From Pseudanabaena sp. (lineage in GTDB: Bacteria > Cyanobacteriota > Cyanobacteriia > Pseudanabaenales > Pseudanabaenaceae): DNA of 64,000 nucleotides. Location of the stretch: contig QBMK01000013.1 of assembly GCA_003249035.1 (NCBI GenBank), positions 46,712-110,711 on the forward strand. Reading direction: 5' to 3'. The notes under the pieces are model-generated. The model was not told the origin of the DNA. It worked only from the letters and a program-made list of their open reading frames with translations, and did no database searches. A program made the position numbers and the translations under genes. This document shows positions 1-8,559 of the stretch, one piece after another. The first letter of the stretch is position 1. Every line of letters begins with the position of its first letter.

Positions 1-862
1 TGAAAACATCTCCAGTAAAAGAGGTATGTCGTGTCTGACTTTCAGTATCGCAATTCGCGGCAATATTTCGATCTGTCCATTCCATTGCTTTCATAGAGCT
101 ATCAATTGAGTGTACTTCTCTCGCCCCGCCCGCCATGGCGTAGACTGAGAAACCGCCCGAATAGCAGAATGTATTTAAAACTTTTCGATCTTTGGCATAT
201 TGTCCAAACAACCGCCGATTTTCGCGCTGATCCAAGAAAAATCCTGTTTTTTGTCCTCTTTCCCAATCTACAATAAATCTTTGTCCATATTCCTGGACTA
301 AGCCTGTATCATCAGTGCGATCGCCGATCAACAAACCGTCCTGAGATGGGGATTGCGGTTTTCGTGAGAGTGTTGCCGAACTTTTATCATATACGGCTTT
401 CAAGCGATCGCCATATAGTTCGATCAAGGCTTCAGCAATTTCGATCCTATAGCCATATGTGCCTAGTGAATGACATTGCAAAACCGCCGTATCACCGTAA
501 ATATCAATAATCAATCCAGATAAACCATCACCTTCAGAATTAATTAATCGATAGCAATTTGTTTGGATATTGTCGATTAATCCAATCTGCGCTCTAAGCG
601 CAAATGCTTGTCGTAGGCGATCGCATAGCAACTGCTGAATTGACTCCACAGGCTGAAACGATAACACCTTGATGGCAATGCTGCCCATGCCCCACAAACC
701 GATCGCTAAAAACTTCCCATCTTCGCTATAGGCTTCTACCAAGTCTCCATCACCAACTTCTCCTTGAATTTTCGCGATCGCGCCGGAGAAAATCCAAGGG
801 TGAAACCGCTGAACCGCATCGACTTTTTTACGATAAATAATCGCACGGGGCAACGATGGCAT
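1..862 (-). CDS. Class I SAM-dependent rRNA methyltransferase (RlmI-like), 3' end outside window
   Basis: Reading the minus strand from the ATG at 862-860 gives 287 residues without a stop, so the C-terminus lies beyond the window edge. An in-frame TAG 12 bases upstream fixes the start region. The N-terminus (residues 1-75, with RFHPWIFSGAI) looks like the PUA RNA-binding domain of RlmI/RlmK-type enzymes. The next segment holds LINSEGDGLSGLIIDIYGD and GQKTGFFLDQRENR, both typical of the family, then LNTFCYSGGFSVYA, the SAM-binding motif I. Expected to methylate cytosine in 23S rRNA; the exact target base cannot be told from this part. Confidence 0.85.
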   Translation of the reverse strand, partial: MPSLPRAIIYRKKVDAVQRFHPWIFSGAIAKIQGEVGDGDLVEAYSEDGKFLAIGLWGMGSIAIKVLSFQPVESIQQLLCDRLRQAFALRAQIGLIDNIQTNCYRLINSEGDGLSGLIIDIYGDTAVLQCHSLGTYGYRIEIAEALIELYGDRLKAVYDKSSATLSRKPQSPSQDGLLIGDRTDDTGLVQEYGQRFIVDWERGQKTGFFLDQRENRRLFGQYAKDRKVLNTFCYSGGFSVYAMAGGAREVHSIDSSMKAMEWTDRNIAANCDTESQTRHTSFTGDVF

Positions 863-905
863 AACTAATAACTTCTAAGTAGGCTAGGGTGCTAAACATA
901 ACACA

Positions 906-935
906 GAAAGGAATAGGGTGATACCTATTCCTTTC
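906..935. repeat. 12-bp hairpin upstream of fur
   Basis: Arms 906-917 and 924-935 are perfectly complementary (gaaaggaatagg / cctattcctttc) around a 6-base loop. It sits between the divergent methyltransferase and fur genes, so it cannot be a simple terminator for either. Confidence 0.7.
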
Positions 936-943
936 TTCATGTT

Positions 944-986
944 CCCTTCCTACTGAAAGAATAGGTCTTGTAAAGTGAATAAATAG
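944..986 (+). repeat. 43-nt interspersed repeat, copy 1
   Basis: Matches 63946-63988 at 36 of 43 positions by direct comparison, including the shared core AAAGAATAGG and TTGTAAAGTGAA. It is followed by a hairpin (976-988 with 1009-1021) and a 26-bp zero-loop palindrome at 1035-1060. Looks like part of a small non-coding dispersed element. Confidence 0.7.
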
Positions 987-1034
987 TGATGCGTGTCTTC
1001 TCTGTACACCACTATTTATTCAAAGGGAAAACGC

Positions 1035-1060
1035 ATAGGTAAACAACGTTGTTTACCTAT
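1035..1060. repeat. Perfect 26-bp palindrome
   Basis: Arms 1035-1047 and 1048-1060 are exact reverse complements with no spacer. It lies about 90 bases upstream of fur. A dyad operator or part of the repeat at 944-1060 are both possible. Confidence 0.6.
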
Positions 1061-1133
1061 AAGCATTGATGCCCAGATTTTGAGATCGTTATAGTTTCGA
1101 GCAACTATGACATTTATGCTATTCTCAAGAAGC

Positions 1134-1152
1134 TATCGTTATTGATAATGCT
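1134..1152. promoter_or_regulatory. Candidate Fur box abutting the fur start codon
   Basis: The AT-rich stretch around ATTGATAATG, directly before the ATG at 1153, resembles the central part of the Fur consensus (repeats of GATAAT). Cyanobacterial fur genes are known to be autoregulated, which fits the position. The match is partial, so this is only a candidate. Confidence 0.35.
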
Positions 1153-1614
1153 ATGAATTCGGCGGAGCCTACCTATTCACCAGAATCCCTCAAGGCTGAA
1201 CTCAACTCAAAAGGTTGTCGTATGACACCACAGCGTGAGGTAATTTTAAGTACATTTCAAACCCTGCCTGAAGGTGAACATCTCAGTGCTGAGGATCTTT
1301 ACGAACGATTAAAAGCGCAAGGTGAAAATATTAGTCTTTCGACAATTTATCGCACTGTAAAAATGATGGCGCGAATGGGAATTTTGCGAGAATTAGAACT
1401 CACTGAAGACCATAAACATTATGAAATTAATCAACCCAAGCCCCATCATCATCATCATTTAGTTTGTGTCAAAACTAACCGCGTCATTGAGTTCAAAAAT
1501 GACCAGATTCTCACGATCAGTAAAAAAGTGGCTGATAAGTATGGCTTTTCAGTCCTAGATTGCCAACTAACCATCATCGGAGTTAGCCCTGAGGGACAAC
1601 GATCAATTTTTTAA
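1153..1614 (+). CDS. fur: Fur-family iron-responsive repressor (FurA-like)
   Basis: 153 residues. Residues 10-90 form the winged-helix DNA-binding domain (MTPQREVIL, LSTIYRTVKMMARMGILREL), followed by the HKHYE metal-site segment and a histidine run PHHHHHLVC near 97-105, as in cyanobacterial FurA. The product should be a dimeric metal-dependent repressor of iron-uptake genes. Odd point: the usual CxxC pairs are degraded. The first reads C105-V-K-T and the second S-P-E-G, leaving only C22, C105 and C137. The gene stands alone, with a long terminator hairpin behind it. Assigned to Fur rather than Zur/PerR by overall similarity to FurA. Confidence 0.88.
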   Translation: MNSAEPTYSPESLKAELNSKGCRMTPQREVILSTFQTLPEGEHLSAEDLYERLKAQGENISLSTIYRTVKMMARMGILRELELTEDHKHYEINQPKPHHHHHLVCVKTNRVIEFKNDQILTISKKVADKYGFSVLDCQLTIIGVSPEGQRSIF

Positions 1615-1640
1615 ATATTTAAGTTAGCCAAAAGCGCTAT

Positions 1641-1693
1641 AAAACCAGTTAATAAAAAAGAGAGCTTTGCTCTCTTTTTTATTAACTGGTTTT
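1641..1693. terminator. Bidirectional terminator between fur and the SRPBCC gene
   Basis: Perfect 25-bp arms (1641-1665 and 1669-1693) around the loop ttt, with a run of T after the GC core on both strands. The convergent SRPBCC gene ends inside the right arm, including its stop codon at 1682-1684. Confidence 0.85.
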
Positions 1694-2128
1694 AGCAAAA
1701 TCTTCTTGGGCATAAATTTTGAATCTCTCTAGATCTGCTTGTAAAGTGGACTCAACAACTTGCCCCAAAAACAAGTTATCCATAATTTGCCCGATCGCGG
1801 GAATCGCATAGGCAATGCTTAACTTCACAACTGTCATGTTGTTTTGGCGACCATAAAACCTCACAGCCCCACGATTTGGCAGTCCACCAATCGATTCCCA
1901 CTGAATAATTTGATTGGGAATTTGTTTGAGAATGCGTGATTTCCAAGTAAAAGTTAAACCATTTGTGCCGAGTTTCCATGCTGATATTTCAGGATCGGCA
2001 GTGACTACTACTGAGTCAATCCACTTCATCCAACGGGGCATAGCCTGTAAATCTGACCACAACGACCACGCATATTCCACGGGAATAGCTACTTCAGTTT
2101 GGACGGTATGTTCTAGCCAATCACTCAT
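1682..2128 (-). CDS. SRPBCC (START/Bet v1-like) family protein
   Basis: 148 residues. The sequence has the layout of the polyketide-cyclase/dehydrase-like SRPBCC fold: an N-terminal strand HTVQTEVAIPVEYAWSLWSD, a W-rich helix (MPRWMKWIDSV) and a C-terminal helix with LQADLERFKIY. These proteins bind hydrophobic ligands in a helix-grip cavity. Related open frames are common in cyanobacteria and plastids, but the ligand is not known from sequence. It converges on fur, and its last codons are part of the shared terminator palindrome. Confidence 0.75.
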   Translation of the reverse strand: MSDWLEHTVQTEVAIPVEYAWSLWSDLQAMPRWMKWIDSVVVTADPEISAWKLGTNGLTFTWKSRILKQIPNQIIQWESIGGLPNRGAVRFYGRQNNMTVVKLSIAYAIPAIGQIMDNLFLGQVVESTLQADLERFKIYAQEDFAKTS

Positions 2129-2517
2129 TGGATAATCGTTAATTTTTACAAAGTTTTACTTATACTCATCATATAACAAACTCTAAATATCACGGTTTAT
2201 AGTGATCTTTATAATCAAGAATCAAAAGTGAAAAGTCGCAGTTCTGTCAAATCATTTTAGGGCATCTCACTGAGGCAACGTCTAGAATATGAGAGATTTC
2301 ATAAAACACTTTGAAACGATCTCTTTTTGAAAATCTCTTTTGATCTAAGACGTTGCAGGGTGCTTTAGTGAGAGTTCTTGAGTGAAAAACTATGTTTTTC
2401 ACTTTGGGTTATAAAGACAAGACTTTCGGAATAGCTAAGAAGACTAGACTAAGTGACAACAATCGTAATAGAATGTTAAGGCGTTATATCTAGTTTGACC
2501 ACTGGAAGAGTTTTACT
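2129..2517. other. 389-bp region upstream of mreB, with inverted repeats
   Basis: No convincing ORF. It contains an imperfect inverted repeat (arms about 2263-2299 and 2331-2376, with an exact CAACGTCT/AGACGTTG core) and a clean 10-bp hairpin at 2381-2403 (agtgaaaaac/gtttttcact). It must hold the promoters of mreBCD and of the divergent SRPBCC gene. The paired repeats could be a decayed mobile element or a leader structure. Confidence 0.5.
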
Positions 2518-3543
2518 GTGGGTTTATTCCGCCATTTTACGAAAGACATAGGCATTGACCTCGGTACTGCCAACACACTTATCTATGTGTCTGGTGAAGG
2601 TATTGTTCTCCAAGAGCCATCAGTTGTCGCGATCGATCAACGTGATAAGACCGCCTATGCGGTCGGAAACGAAGCTAACAAAATGATCGGTCGCACTCCT
2701 GGTGACATCATTGCTGTGCGTCCCTTAAAAGACGGTGTGATTGCCGATTTTGACTCTGCTGAGTTGATGTTGCGTTCATTTATACAGAAAGTTAAAAAAG
2801 GGGTTTTTAATCCTCGCATTGCAATCGGTATTCCCAGTGGTGTAACTGGCGTAGAATGGCGAGCCGTCATGGATGCTGCTCGTCGCGCTGGTGCAAGTGA
2901 AGTTTACCCAATTGATGAACCGATCGCAGCCGCTATTGGTGCAGGACTGCCTGTAACTGAAGCAACAGGCAATATGATCATCGACATCGGTGGGGGTACT
3001 ACCGAAGTTGCGGTGATGAGTTTGCAAGGGATTGTATTGAGTGAGTCTGTGCGCGTAGCGGGTGACGAACTCAGCGAAGCAATCATGAAATACATGAAGA
3101 CCGTACATAACCTCGTTGTCGGGGAACGAACTTCAGAAGAAATCAAAATCAAAATTGGTTCAGCTTATCCGATCAAAGAAGAAACTTCAATGGAGGTCAG
3201 AGGTTTGCACTTGCTATCGGGGTTACCTCGTACCGTTACCGTGAAATCTTCCGAAATTCGCGAAAGTATGAGTGAACCGCTATCAGTGATTATTGAAGCT
3301 GTGAAGCTCACTCTAGAACGCACACCTCCTGAATTGGCTGCCGATATTATTGATCGCGGTATCATGTTGGCTGGCGGTGGGGCAATGCTAAATGGCATTG
3401 ATACTTTAATAAGTCACGAAACAGGAATTATTACTCACATTGCTCCAGCTCCTCTGGACTGTGTGGTGATCGGTGCTGGTAGAGTCCTAGAAGATTATAA
3501 GAATCTTGGGCGTGTATTGACTAGCCGATTGAAAAGTTTATAG
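2518..3543 (+). CDS. mreB: Rod-shape-determining actin homologue MreB
   Basis: 341 residues with a GTG start. Actin-fold nucleotide motifs are plain: phosphate-1 IDLGTANT (residues 13-20), phosphate-2 DIGGGTTE (156-163) and an adenosine loop MLAGGGAMLNG near 293. MreB forms membrane-associated filaments that guide the elongation peptidoglycan machinery. mreC follows 11 bases after the stop and mreD about 50 bases after mreC, so the three form one operon. Length and motifs are normal for the family. Confidence 0.97.
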   Translation: MGLFRHFTKDIGIDLGTANTLIYVSGEGIVLQEPSVVAIDQRDKTAYAVGNEANKMIGRTPGDIIAVRPLKDGVIADFDSAELMLRSFIQKVKKGVFNPRIAIGIPSGVTGVEWRAVMDAARRAGASEVYPIDEPIAAAIGAGLPVTEATGNMIIDIGGGTTEVAVMSLQGIVLSESVRVAGDELSEAIMKYMKTVHNLVVGERTSEEIKIKIGSAYPIKEETSMEVRGLHLLSGLPRTVTVKSSEIRESMSEPLSVIIEAVKLTLERTPPELAADIIDRGIMLAGGGAMLNGIDTLISHETGIITHIAPAPLDCVVIGAGRVLEDYKNLGRVLTSRLKSL

Positions 3544-3554
3544 GTAAATTTTTC

Positions 3555-4301
3555 ATGGATTCAATCCGTAGTTGGTGGGAGCGCTATCGCTTTCAAACTG
3601 TTGTTGTTACTGCTGGGATTGGTTTGGCTTGGTTAATCCGTCAAACTCAGGGGGTAGCAATTATGGAAACTTATCAGTTTCTTAGCCGCCCTTTCCAATC
3701 AAATGTCTCTAAGCAAGAGATACTACAAGATGCTCAAGTACGGGAACTTCGCTATCGTTTAACTGAGCTAGAGTCACAAAACCAGAGGATGAAGGAGCTT
3801 TTGAATGTAAGAGTGTCTTCTAAGGGGTCTGGAGTTTGGGCGACGGTGATCGGTCGTGGTGCTGACTCTTGGTGGAATCAGATTTTAATAGGTAAGGGGA
3901 GTAATGATGGCATTAAGGCTGGTTCATACGTTGTTGCAACAGGTGGATTAGTTGGACGAGTGACGCATGTGTCACCAAATAGCTCTCAAATTTTGCTAAT
4001 CAGTGATCCTAACAGTCAAGTTGGGGTTGTCATTAGTCGGAGCCGCATTAGTGGAATGCTCAAAGGGCAAAGCCAAAATATAGCAACTCTAGAATTTTTT
4101 GAACGAGATCCCGATGTAAAAGTTGGAGATATCGTGAGTACTTCGCAATTTAGCACTCTATTTCCAGAAAATGTGCCTGTTGGTAGGATTAAATCAATAA
4201 ATCTTGATAAGCAACCAGCACCTGAGGCTATCGTCGAGTTTTCCACTCCTCTAGGATTACTAGATTATGTGGAAGTTTATCCTTCTCAAGAGAGTCGATA
4301 G
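3555..4301 (+). CDS. mreC: Rod-shape-determining protein MreC
   Basis: 248 residues. An N-terminal membrane segment (residues 15-40) is followed by a coiled-coil stretch (about 52-80: QDAQVRELRYRLTELESQN) and a beta-rich periplasmic domain with GLVGRVTHVSPNSSQILLISDPNSQVGV and a C-terminal PVGRI block, as in MreC. It links MreB filaments to periplasmic PBPs. Second gene of mreBCD. Confidence 0.95.
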   Translation: MDSIRSWWERYRFQTVVVTAGIGLAWLIRQTQGVAIMETYQFLSRPFQSNVSKQEILQDAQVRELRYRLTELESQNQRMKELLNVRVSSKGSGVWATVIGRGADSWWNQILIGKGSNDGIKAGSYVVATGGLVGRVTHVSPNSSQILLISDPNSQVGVVISRSRISGMLKGQSQNIATLEFFERDPDVKVGDIVSTSQFSTLFPENVPVGRIKSINLDKQPAPEAIVEFSTPLGLLDYVEVYPSQESR

Positions 4302-4351
4302 CACCTTTAGCCAAAACAGTAATCAAAAATTAATTTGCTAAATCTCTGCCA

Positions 4352-4897
4352 ATGATTGATCGCAAGGTTCCTCTATCCAAAAAATTTTTAAATTGGGCGG
4401 TAACCATTGGTTCGCTGATGATGTGCATTTTAGCGATGTACACCAGATTTTCTGGGATGACTTTGATGGGAATTGCTCCAAATTGGTTGCTAATTTGGCT
4501 AGTGGCTTGGAGTGTCAATCGTCCTGTGTTTTTGTCAGTGATGGTGGGCATAGCTCTGGGATTTATACAAGACAGTATGACTTTTTCTGGCATGAGTATT
4601 GCTCCAACTCATGCTTTGGGATTGGCGATCGCTGGGGGGCTTACCTCACTTTTGCAAAAACAGAGATATGTGCAAGAGGACTTTATTTCGATCGCTTTAA
4701 TTGTGTTTGGAATGGCAGTAATTGTTGAGACTATGCATGCTGTGCAACTGACTATGATGGGAGCCGCTATGGATAATGTTTGGGCTTTACAACAACGAAT
4801 TGCACTTAGTTCTGCAATTTTGAGTAGTCTGTGGTCACCTGTAATTTACTTTCCATTAAGCCGTTGGTGGCGATCGCTAGAACAACAAGAAGATTGA
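4352..4897 (+). CDS. mreD: Rod-shape-determining membrane protein MreD
   Basis: 181 residues with about five hydrophobic segments (for example 15-35, 40-57, 60-75, 110-130 and 150-170). Position directly behind mreC and the pattern GFIQDSMTFSGMSIAPTHALG match cyanobacterial MreD. It is an inner-membrane component of the elongasome. Sequence conservation in MreD is weak, so gene order is a large part of the call. Confidence 0.88.
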   Translation: MIDRKVPLSKKFLNWAVTIGSLMMCILAMYTRFSGMTLMGIAPNWLLIWLVAWSVNRPVFLSVMVGIALGFIQDSMTFSGMSIAPTHALGLAIAGGLTSLLQKQRYVQEDFISIALIVFGMAVIVETMHAVQLTMMGAAMDNVWALQQRIALSSAILSSLWSPVIYFPLSRWWRSLEQQED

Positions 4898-4899
4898 TT

Positions 4900-4928
4900 T
4901 TAATTCCTGAATTCTACTCAGGAATTAA
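4900..4928. terminator. Hairpin after mreD
   Basis: Perfect 11-bp arms (4900-4910, 4918-4928) with a 7-base loop lie between mreD and the phosphate permease. No T tract follows, so it may be a weak terminator or an RNA-stabilising stem. Confidence 0.5.
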
Positions 4929-4943
4929 ATAAACAGTAAAAAA

Positions 4944-6413
4944 ATGGAATATCTGTTTTTAGGTTTAGCGATCGCCTTCGTCATTGTTTTTGAGTTTGTG
5001 AATGGATTTCACGACACGGCTAACGCTGTAGCGACGGTTATTTATACAAATTCTTTAAAACCTACTTATGCAGTTGTCTGGTCAGGAATTTGCAATTTAT
5101 TAGGTGTGATTACCTCAAGTGGGGCGGTTGCTTTCTCTATCGTAGCTTTATTACCTGTGGAGTTACTTATTAGCAACGATTCGAGCCAAAGTCTGATCAT
5201 GGTTTTGGCTTTACTGACTTCGGCAATTATTTGGAATTTAGGAACTTGGTATTTAGGATTACCAGTATCGAGTACACACAGCTTAATTGGCTCAATTTCG
5301 GGAATAGGGTTAGCTAATTCAGTCTTATCTACAGAAAATAATTGGTGGGATGCTATAAATTGGATAAAAATGCAGGAAGTGCTGATTTCTTTATTGATTT
5401 CACCAATGATCGGATTTTGCGGAGCCGCATTATTATTTGTAATCGCCAAATCGCTGATAAAAAAAGAAAATCTCTATACTGCGCCAACAGAAGAGCCTCC
5501 ATCCTTTGGGATTAGGGCAATGCTAATTTTGACTTGTTCGGGTGTTAGTTTTGCCCATGGTTCTAATGATGGACAAAAGGGAATGGGCTTAATGGTGCTG
5601 GTTTTAGTAATTTTATTACCTAGTACTTTCTCTTTGAATATGCATACTAGTCCGCAAGAGATCTCGCAATTAGTTGCTACATCAAAGGCAGCCATACCAG
5701 TATTTTCTTCACAGTTACAGCAACCTTCAATTCATAATCTCATTTTTGAAAATGCGCAATTAGAGCTTACTAATTTCTTAAAACCTCAGGGTCAGGCAGA
5801 TGAAAATACTTGGAGATCGCTAGCTTCTGAAAGTCAGTTAATTGGCAAGAGTTTATCAATGAGCAATAGTTTTATAGACATCGCAGAGGGCGATCACATT
5901 CAAATTAGAACCGATATTTACCTTGTAGCTAATACCATTACTAAATTAGAAAATCAAAAAAAATTAGCTAATCTTGATGAGCAATCTTTATTAATTGACT
6001 ATCGAAATCAATTAGATAAAACTATCAAATTCATTCCCTATTGGGCGAAAATTACTATTGCGATAGCTCTAGGTTTTGGCACAATGATTGGATGGAGGCG
6101 GGTAGTTGTCACCGTTGGTGAAAAGATTGGTCAAGAACCTCTTAACTATGCTCAAGGTGCGATCGCGGAGCTAGTCACCATGACCACAATTGGTACAGCG
6201 GATTATTTTGGATTGCCTGTTAGCACCACACATATCCTTTCATCAGGTATTGCTGGATCGATGGTAGCGAATCAGTCTGGTGTCCAGACTGGCACTTTGA
6301 AAAACTTGTTATTAGCTTGGTTGTTAACCTTGCCAGTTTGCATTCTGCTTGGATTTGGGACATACACTATTAGTCTATTTGCAATTCATCAAGTCTTTCT
6401 AAGCTCGAATTAA
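4944..6413 (+). CDS. Inorganic phosphate transporter, PiT family
   Basis: 489 residues. The two PiT signature halves are present: FVNGFHDTANAVATVIYTNSL near residue 18 and SFAHGSNDGQKGMG near 203, with the second repeat GLPVSTTHILSSGIAGSM near 421. These proteins import phosphate (often as metal phosphate) with H+ or Na+. A hydrophilic insert of roughly 130 residues (about 230-360) separates the two membrane halves, a common but variable loop in the family. It lies behind mreBCD with no clear link to it. A terminator follows. Confidence 0.93.
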   Translation: MEYLFLGLAIAFVIVFEFVNGFHDTANAVATVIYTNSLKPTYAVVWSGICNLLGVITSSGAVAFSIVALLPVELLISNDSSQSLIMVLALLTSAIIWNLGTWYLGLPVSSTHSLIGSISGIGLANSVLSTENNWWDAINWIKMQEVLISLLISPMIGFCGAALLFVIAKSLIKKENLYTAPTEEPPSFGIRAMLILTCSGVSFAHGSNDGQKGMGLMVLVLVILLPSTFSLNMHTSPQEISQLVATSKAAIPVFSSQLQQPSIHNLIFENAQLELTNFLKPQGQADENTWRSLASESQLIGKSLSMSNSFIDIAEGDHIQIRTDIYLVANTITKLENQKKLANLDEQSLLIDYRNQLDKTIKFIPYWAKITIAIALGFGTMIGWRRVVVTVGEKIGQEPLNYAQGAIAELVTMTTIGTADYFGLPVSTTHILSSGIAGSMVANQSGVQTGTLKNLLLAWLLTLPVCILLGFGTYTISLFAIHQVFLSSN

Positions 6414-6464
6414 AAGCAAAAAAAAGAAATTACACCAAGCTCACTTTCTTTTTTGCTTTTAATT
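6408..6464. terminator. Terminator after the phosphate permease
   Basis: Arms of about 20 bp (6408-6429, 6445-6464) enclose a 15-base loop; the left arm includes the end of the CDS and its stop codon, and the right arm is T-rich. Confidence 0.75.
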
Positions 6465-6582
6465 ATGCATCAGTCGATCAAAACTGCTAGATTTAATTAA
6501 TAATTAAAGGTAAGACTGTAGTTAAAACTACCTTTATCTGATGTTTTTTAGATCCTTGTAAAGCTAAGCCCCCCTAAATCAT

Positions 6583-7272
6583 ATGCCTAAAAAGTCCACA
6601 GTTATTTCCCCTTCAATCTTGTCTGCTGACTTTAGCCGTTTAGGTGACGACATTCGTGCAGTTGATGCGGCGGGTGCAGATTGGATTCACGTTGATGTTA
6701 TGGATGGTCACTTTGTGCCAAACATCACTATTGGTCCATTGATCGTTTCCGCGATCCGTCCTGTGACGACCAAAATTTTAGATGTGCATTTGATGATTAC
6801 TGAGCCAGAAAGATATGTGGCTGACTTTGCAAAGGCTGGTGCAGATATCATCACCGTTCATGCAGAGCATACTGCTTGCCCTCACCTACATCGCAATCTT
6901 TGCCAAATCAAGGAACTCGGCAAACTTGCTGGTGTTTCCCTCAATCCTTCGACTCCTTTGAGCTTTATTGAGTATGTTCTCGATCTATGCGACTTGGTTT
7001 TGATCATGAGTGTGAACCCGGGGTTTGGTGGGCAAAGCTTCATTCCTAACGTAATTCCTAAAATTGCTAAGTTGCGTCAAATGTGTGACGATCGTGGACT
7101 TGATCCTTGGATTGAGGTAGATGGCGGTCTAAAAGCCAATAACACTTGGCAAGTTTTAGAAGCTGGTGCTAATGCGATCGTCGCTGGTTCAGCAGTATTT
7201 AATGCGCCCGACTATGCTGAAGCAATCAAAGGTATTCGCAACAGCAAGCGTCCTGAGCTAGTCAAAGCTTAA
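6583..7272 (+). CDS. rpe: Ribulose-phosphate 3-epimerase
   Basis: 229 residues, full length. TIM-barrel enzyme with family signatures: [28 protein letters not shown] (metal/catalytic Asp), [16 protein letters not shown] and IEVDGGL. It interconverts ribulose-5-phosphate and xylulose-5-phosphate in the Calvin and pentose phosphate cycles. Monocistronic, with a strong terminator directly behind it. Confidence 0.97.
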   Translation: MPKKSTVISPSILSADFSRLGDDIRAVDAAGADWIHVDVMDGHFVPNITIGPLIVSAIRPVTTKILDVHLMITEPERYVADFAKAGADIITVHAEHTACPHLHRNLCQIKELGKLAGVSLNPSTPLSFIEYVLDLCDLVLIMSVNPGFGGQSFIPNVIPKIAKLRQMCDDRGLDPWIEVDGGLKANNTWQVLEAGANAIVAGSAVFNAPDYAEAIKGIRNSKRPELVKA

Positions 7273-7278
7273 TTAATC

Positions 7279-7315
7279 AAAAAGAGAGGCGGCGCTTTGC
7301 GCCGCCTCTCTTTTT
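7279..7315 (+). terminator. Terminator after rpe
   Basis: Perfect 17-bp GC-rich arms (7279-7295, 7299-7315) around ttt, ending in a T run. The core GGCGCTTTGCGCC recurs at other gene ends in this window. Confidence 0.92.
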
Positions 7316-7359
7316 GGTGGTAATTTAGATGCGCAAGGGAAAGATTTGCGATAAGAGAA

Positions 7360-8256
7360 ATGACAGAAACTAAAGCATTGAAATACGCTTATTACTCAGG
7401 ATGTGTTGCTAAGGGTGCTTGTAAAGAGCTACATGCATCGACAACAGCGATCGCGCAAGCCTTAGGTATTGAACTGGTGGAAATGACTAAGGCAACCTGC
7501 TGTGGTTCTGGTACGTTCAAGGAAACAGACGAACTAATGGAGGATGTCATCAATGCCCGCAATATTTCTCTTGCCGAAGAATTAAATCTTACTGTTATGA
7601 CGCAATGCAGCACCTGTCAGGGTGTACTTGGTCGTGTCAACGATAAACTCAAAAGCTCGGATACTAATCGCAAAGACGAAGTAAATGCACTCCTGAATAC
7701 GCAAGGACATGAGTTTCAAGGTTCTACCGAAGTTTTGCATTTACTCTGGGTTCTAATCCGCGACTATGGTTTAGAAAATATCGCAGCCAAAGTCACTCGA
7801 TCCCTAGCTAATCTTAAATGTGCTGCCTTCTATGGGTGTTACCTATTGCGATCGCAAACAGTCACTCGCTTTGATGATCCATTCCGACCAGAATCTCTAG
7901 AAAATGTATTTCGCACCGTCGGCGCAACTCCTGTCTATTACGAAGGTCGAGTGCAGTGCTGCGGCTGGCCAATTTCCAGCTATGCGCCCAAAGAATCATT
8001 TTCGATGGCAGGAAGACATCTCACTGCCGCGATCGCTGCAGGAGCAGATTGTATTGTCACACCATGTCCACTGTGTCACCTCAATCTCGATTCGCGCCAA
8101 CCCGAAGTTGAAAATGTGATTGGGCAAAAACTGGGAATTCCGATTTTGCATTTACCACAGTTAATTGGACTAGCGATCGGTATCGAGCCGAAAGTGCTCG
8201 GATTGGATCGCCATATCGTTTCCACAAGTTCTGTTCTGCAAAAACTTACTTTATAA
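7360..8256 (+). CDS. HdrB/SdhE-like CCG-domain iron-sulfur protein
   Basis: 298 residues with two cysteine-rich CCG domains. The first is C15, C21, C47-C48 and C83-x-x-C86; the second is in the C-terminal half (CAAFYGC, VQCCGWP, CPLC). This is the pattern of heterodisulfide reductase subunit B and of the C subunit of unusual succinate dehydrogenases, where the domains hold noncubane [4Fe-4S] clusters. In cyanobacteria the orthologue is often called heterodisulfide reductase subunit B or SdhC-like; its partner is not in this window. Flanked by terminators, so transcribed alone. Confidence 0.85.
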   Translation: MTETKALKYAYYSGCVAKGACKELHASTTAIAQALGIELVEMTKATCCGSGTFKETDELMEDVINARNISLAEELNLTVMTQCSTCQGVLGRVNDKLKSSDTNRKDEVNALLNTQGHEFQGSTEVLHLLWVLIRDYGLENIAAKVTRSLANLKCAAFYGCYLLRSQTVTRFDDPFRPESLENVFRTVGATPVYYEGRVQCCGWPISSYAPKESFSMAGRHLTAAIAAGADCIVTPCPLCHLNLDSRQPEVENVIGQKLGIPILHLPQLIGLAIGIEPKVLGLDRHIVSTSSVLQKLTL

Positions 8257-8258
8257 AC

Positions 8259-8287
8259 AAAAGGTTCTCACATAGTGAGAACCTTTT
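8259..8287. terminator. Bidirectional terminator between the CCG gene and tRNA-Leu
   Basis: Perfect 13-bp arms (8259-8271, 8275-8287) with loop ata and T or A runs outside, placed between the plus-strand CCG gene and the minus-strand tRNA. Confidence 0.85.
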
Positions 8288-8297
8288 ATTATGTTTA

Positions 8298-8381
8298 TGG
8301 GCAAAGAGAGAATCGAACTCTCATGACATTGCTGTCGTCAGATTTTGAGTCTGATGCGTCTACCAATTCCGCCACTCGCCC
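8298..8381 (-). tRNA. tRNA-Leu (anticodon CAA)
   Basis: 84 nt on the minus strand. The acceptor stem starts GGGCGAG; the D arm contains GGAATTGGTAGAC; the anticodon stem TCAGA/TCTGA holds loop CTCAAAA, so the anticodon is CAA. A long variable arm and the T arm GAGAG-TTCGATT-CTCTC follow, as in class II tRNA-Leu. The 3' CCA is not encoded. It decodes UUG. Confidence 0.96.
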
Positions 8382-8559
8382 TTTTTTCAAGATTTATATC
8401 TTACAACAAGAATGGCGCATTTTGTCAAAAACTTTTGATGTTTTTATCCCGATAGCTTGACCTCTATCCTTTTGGTAATTGCGGTTGCGATCCCTATGAT
8501 GCTTAGATTGTGACACTCTGTAAAGTACATCTTATTTAATTATCTCGATATATTTACCA

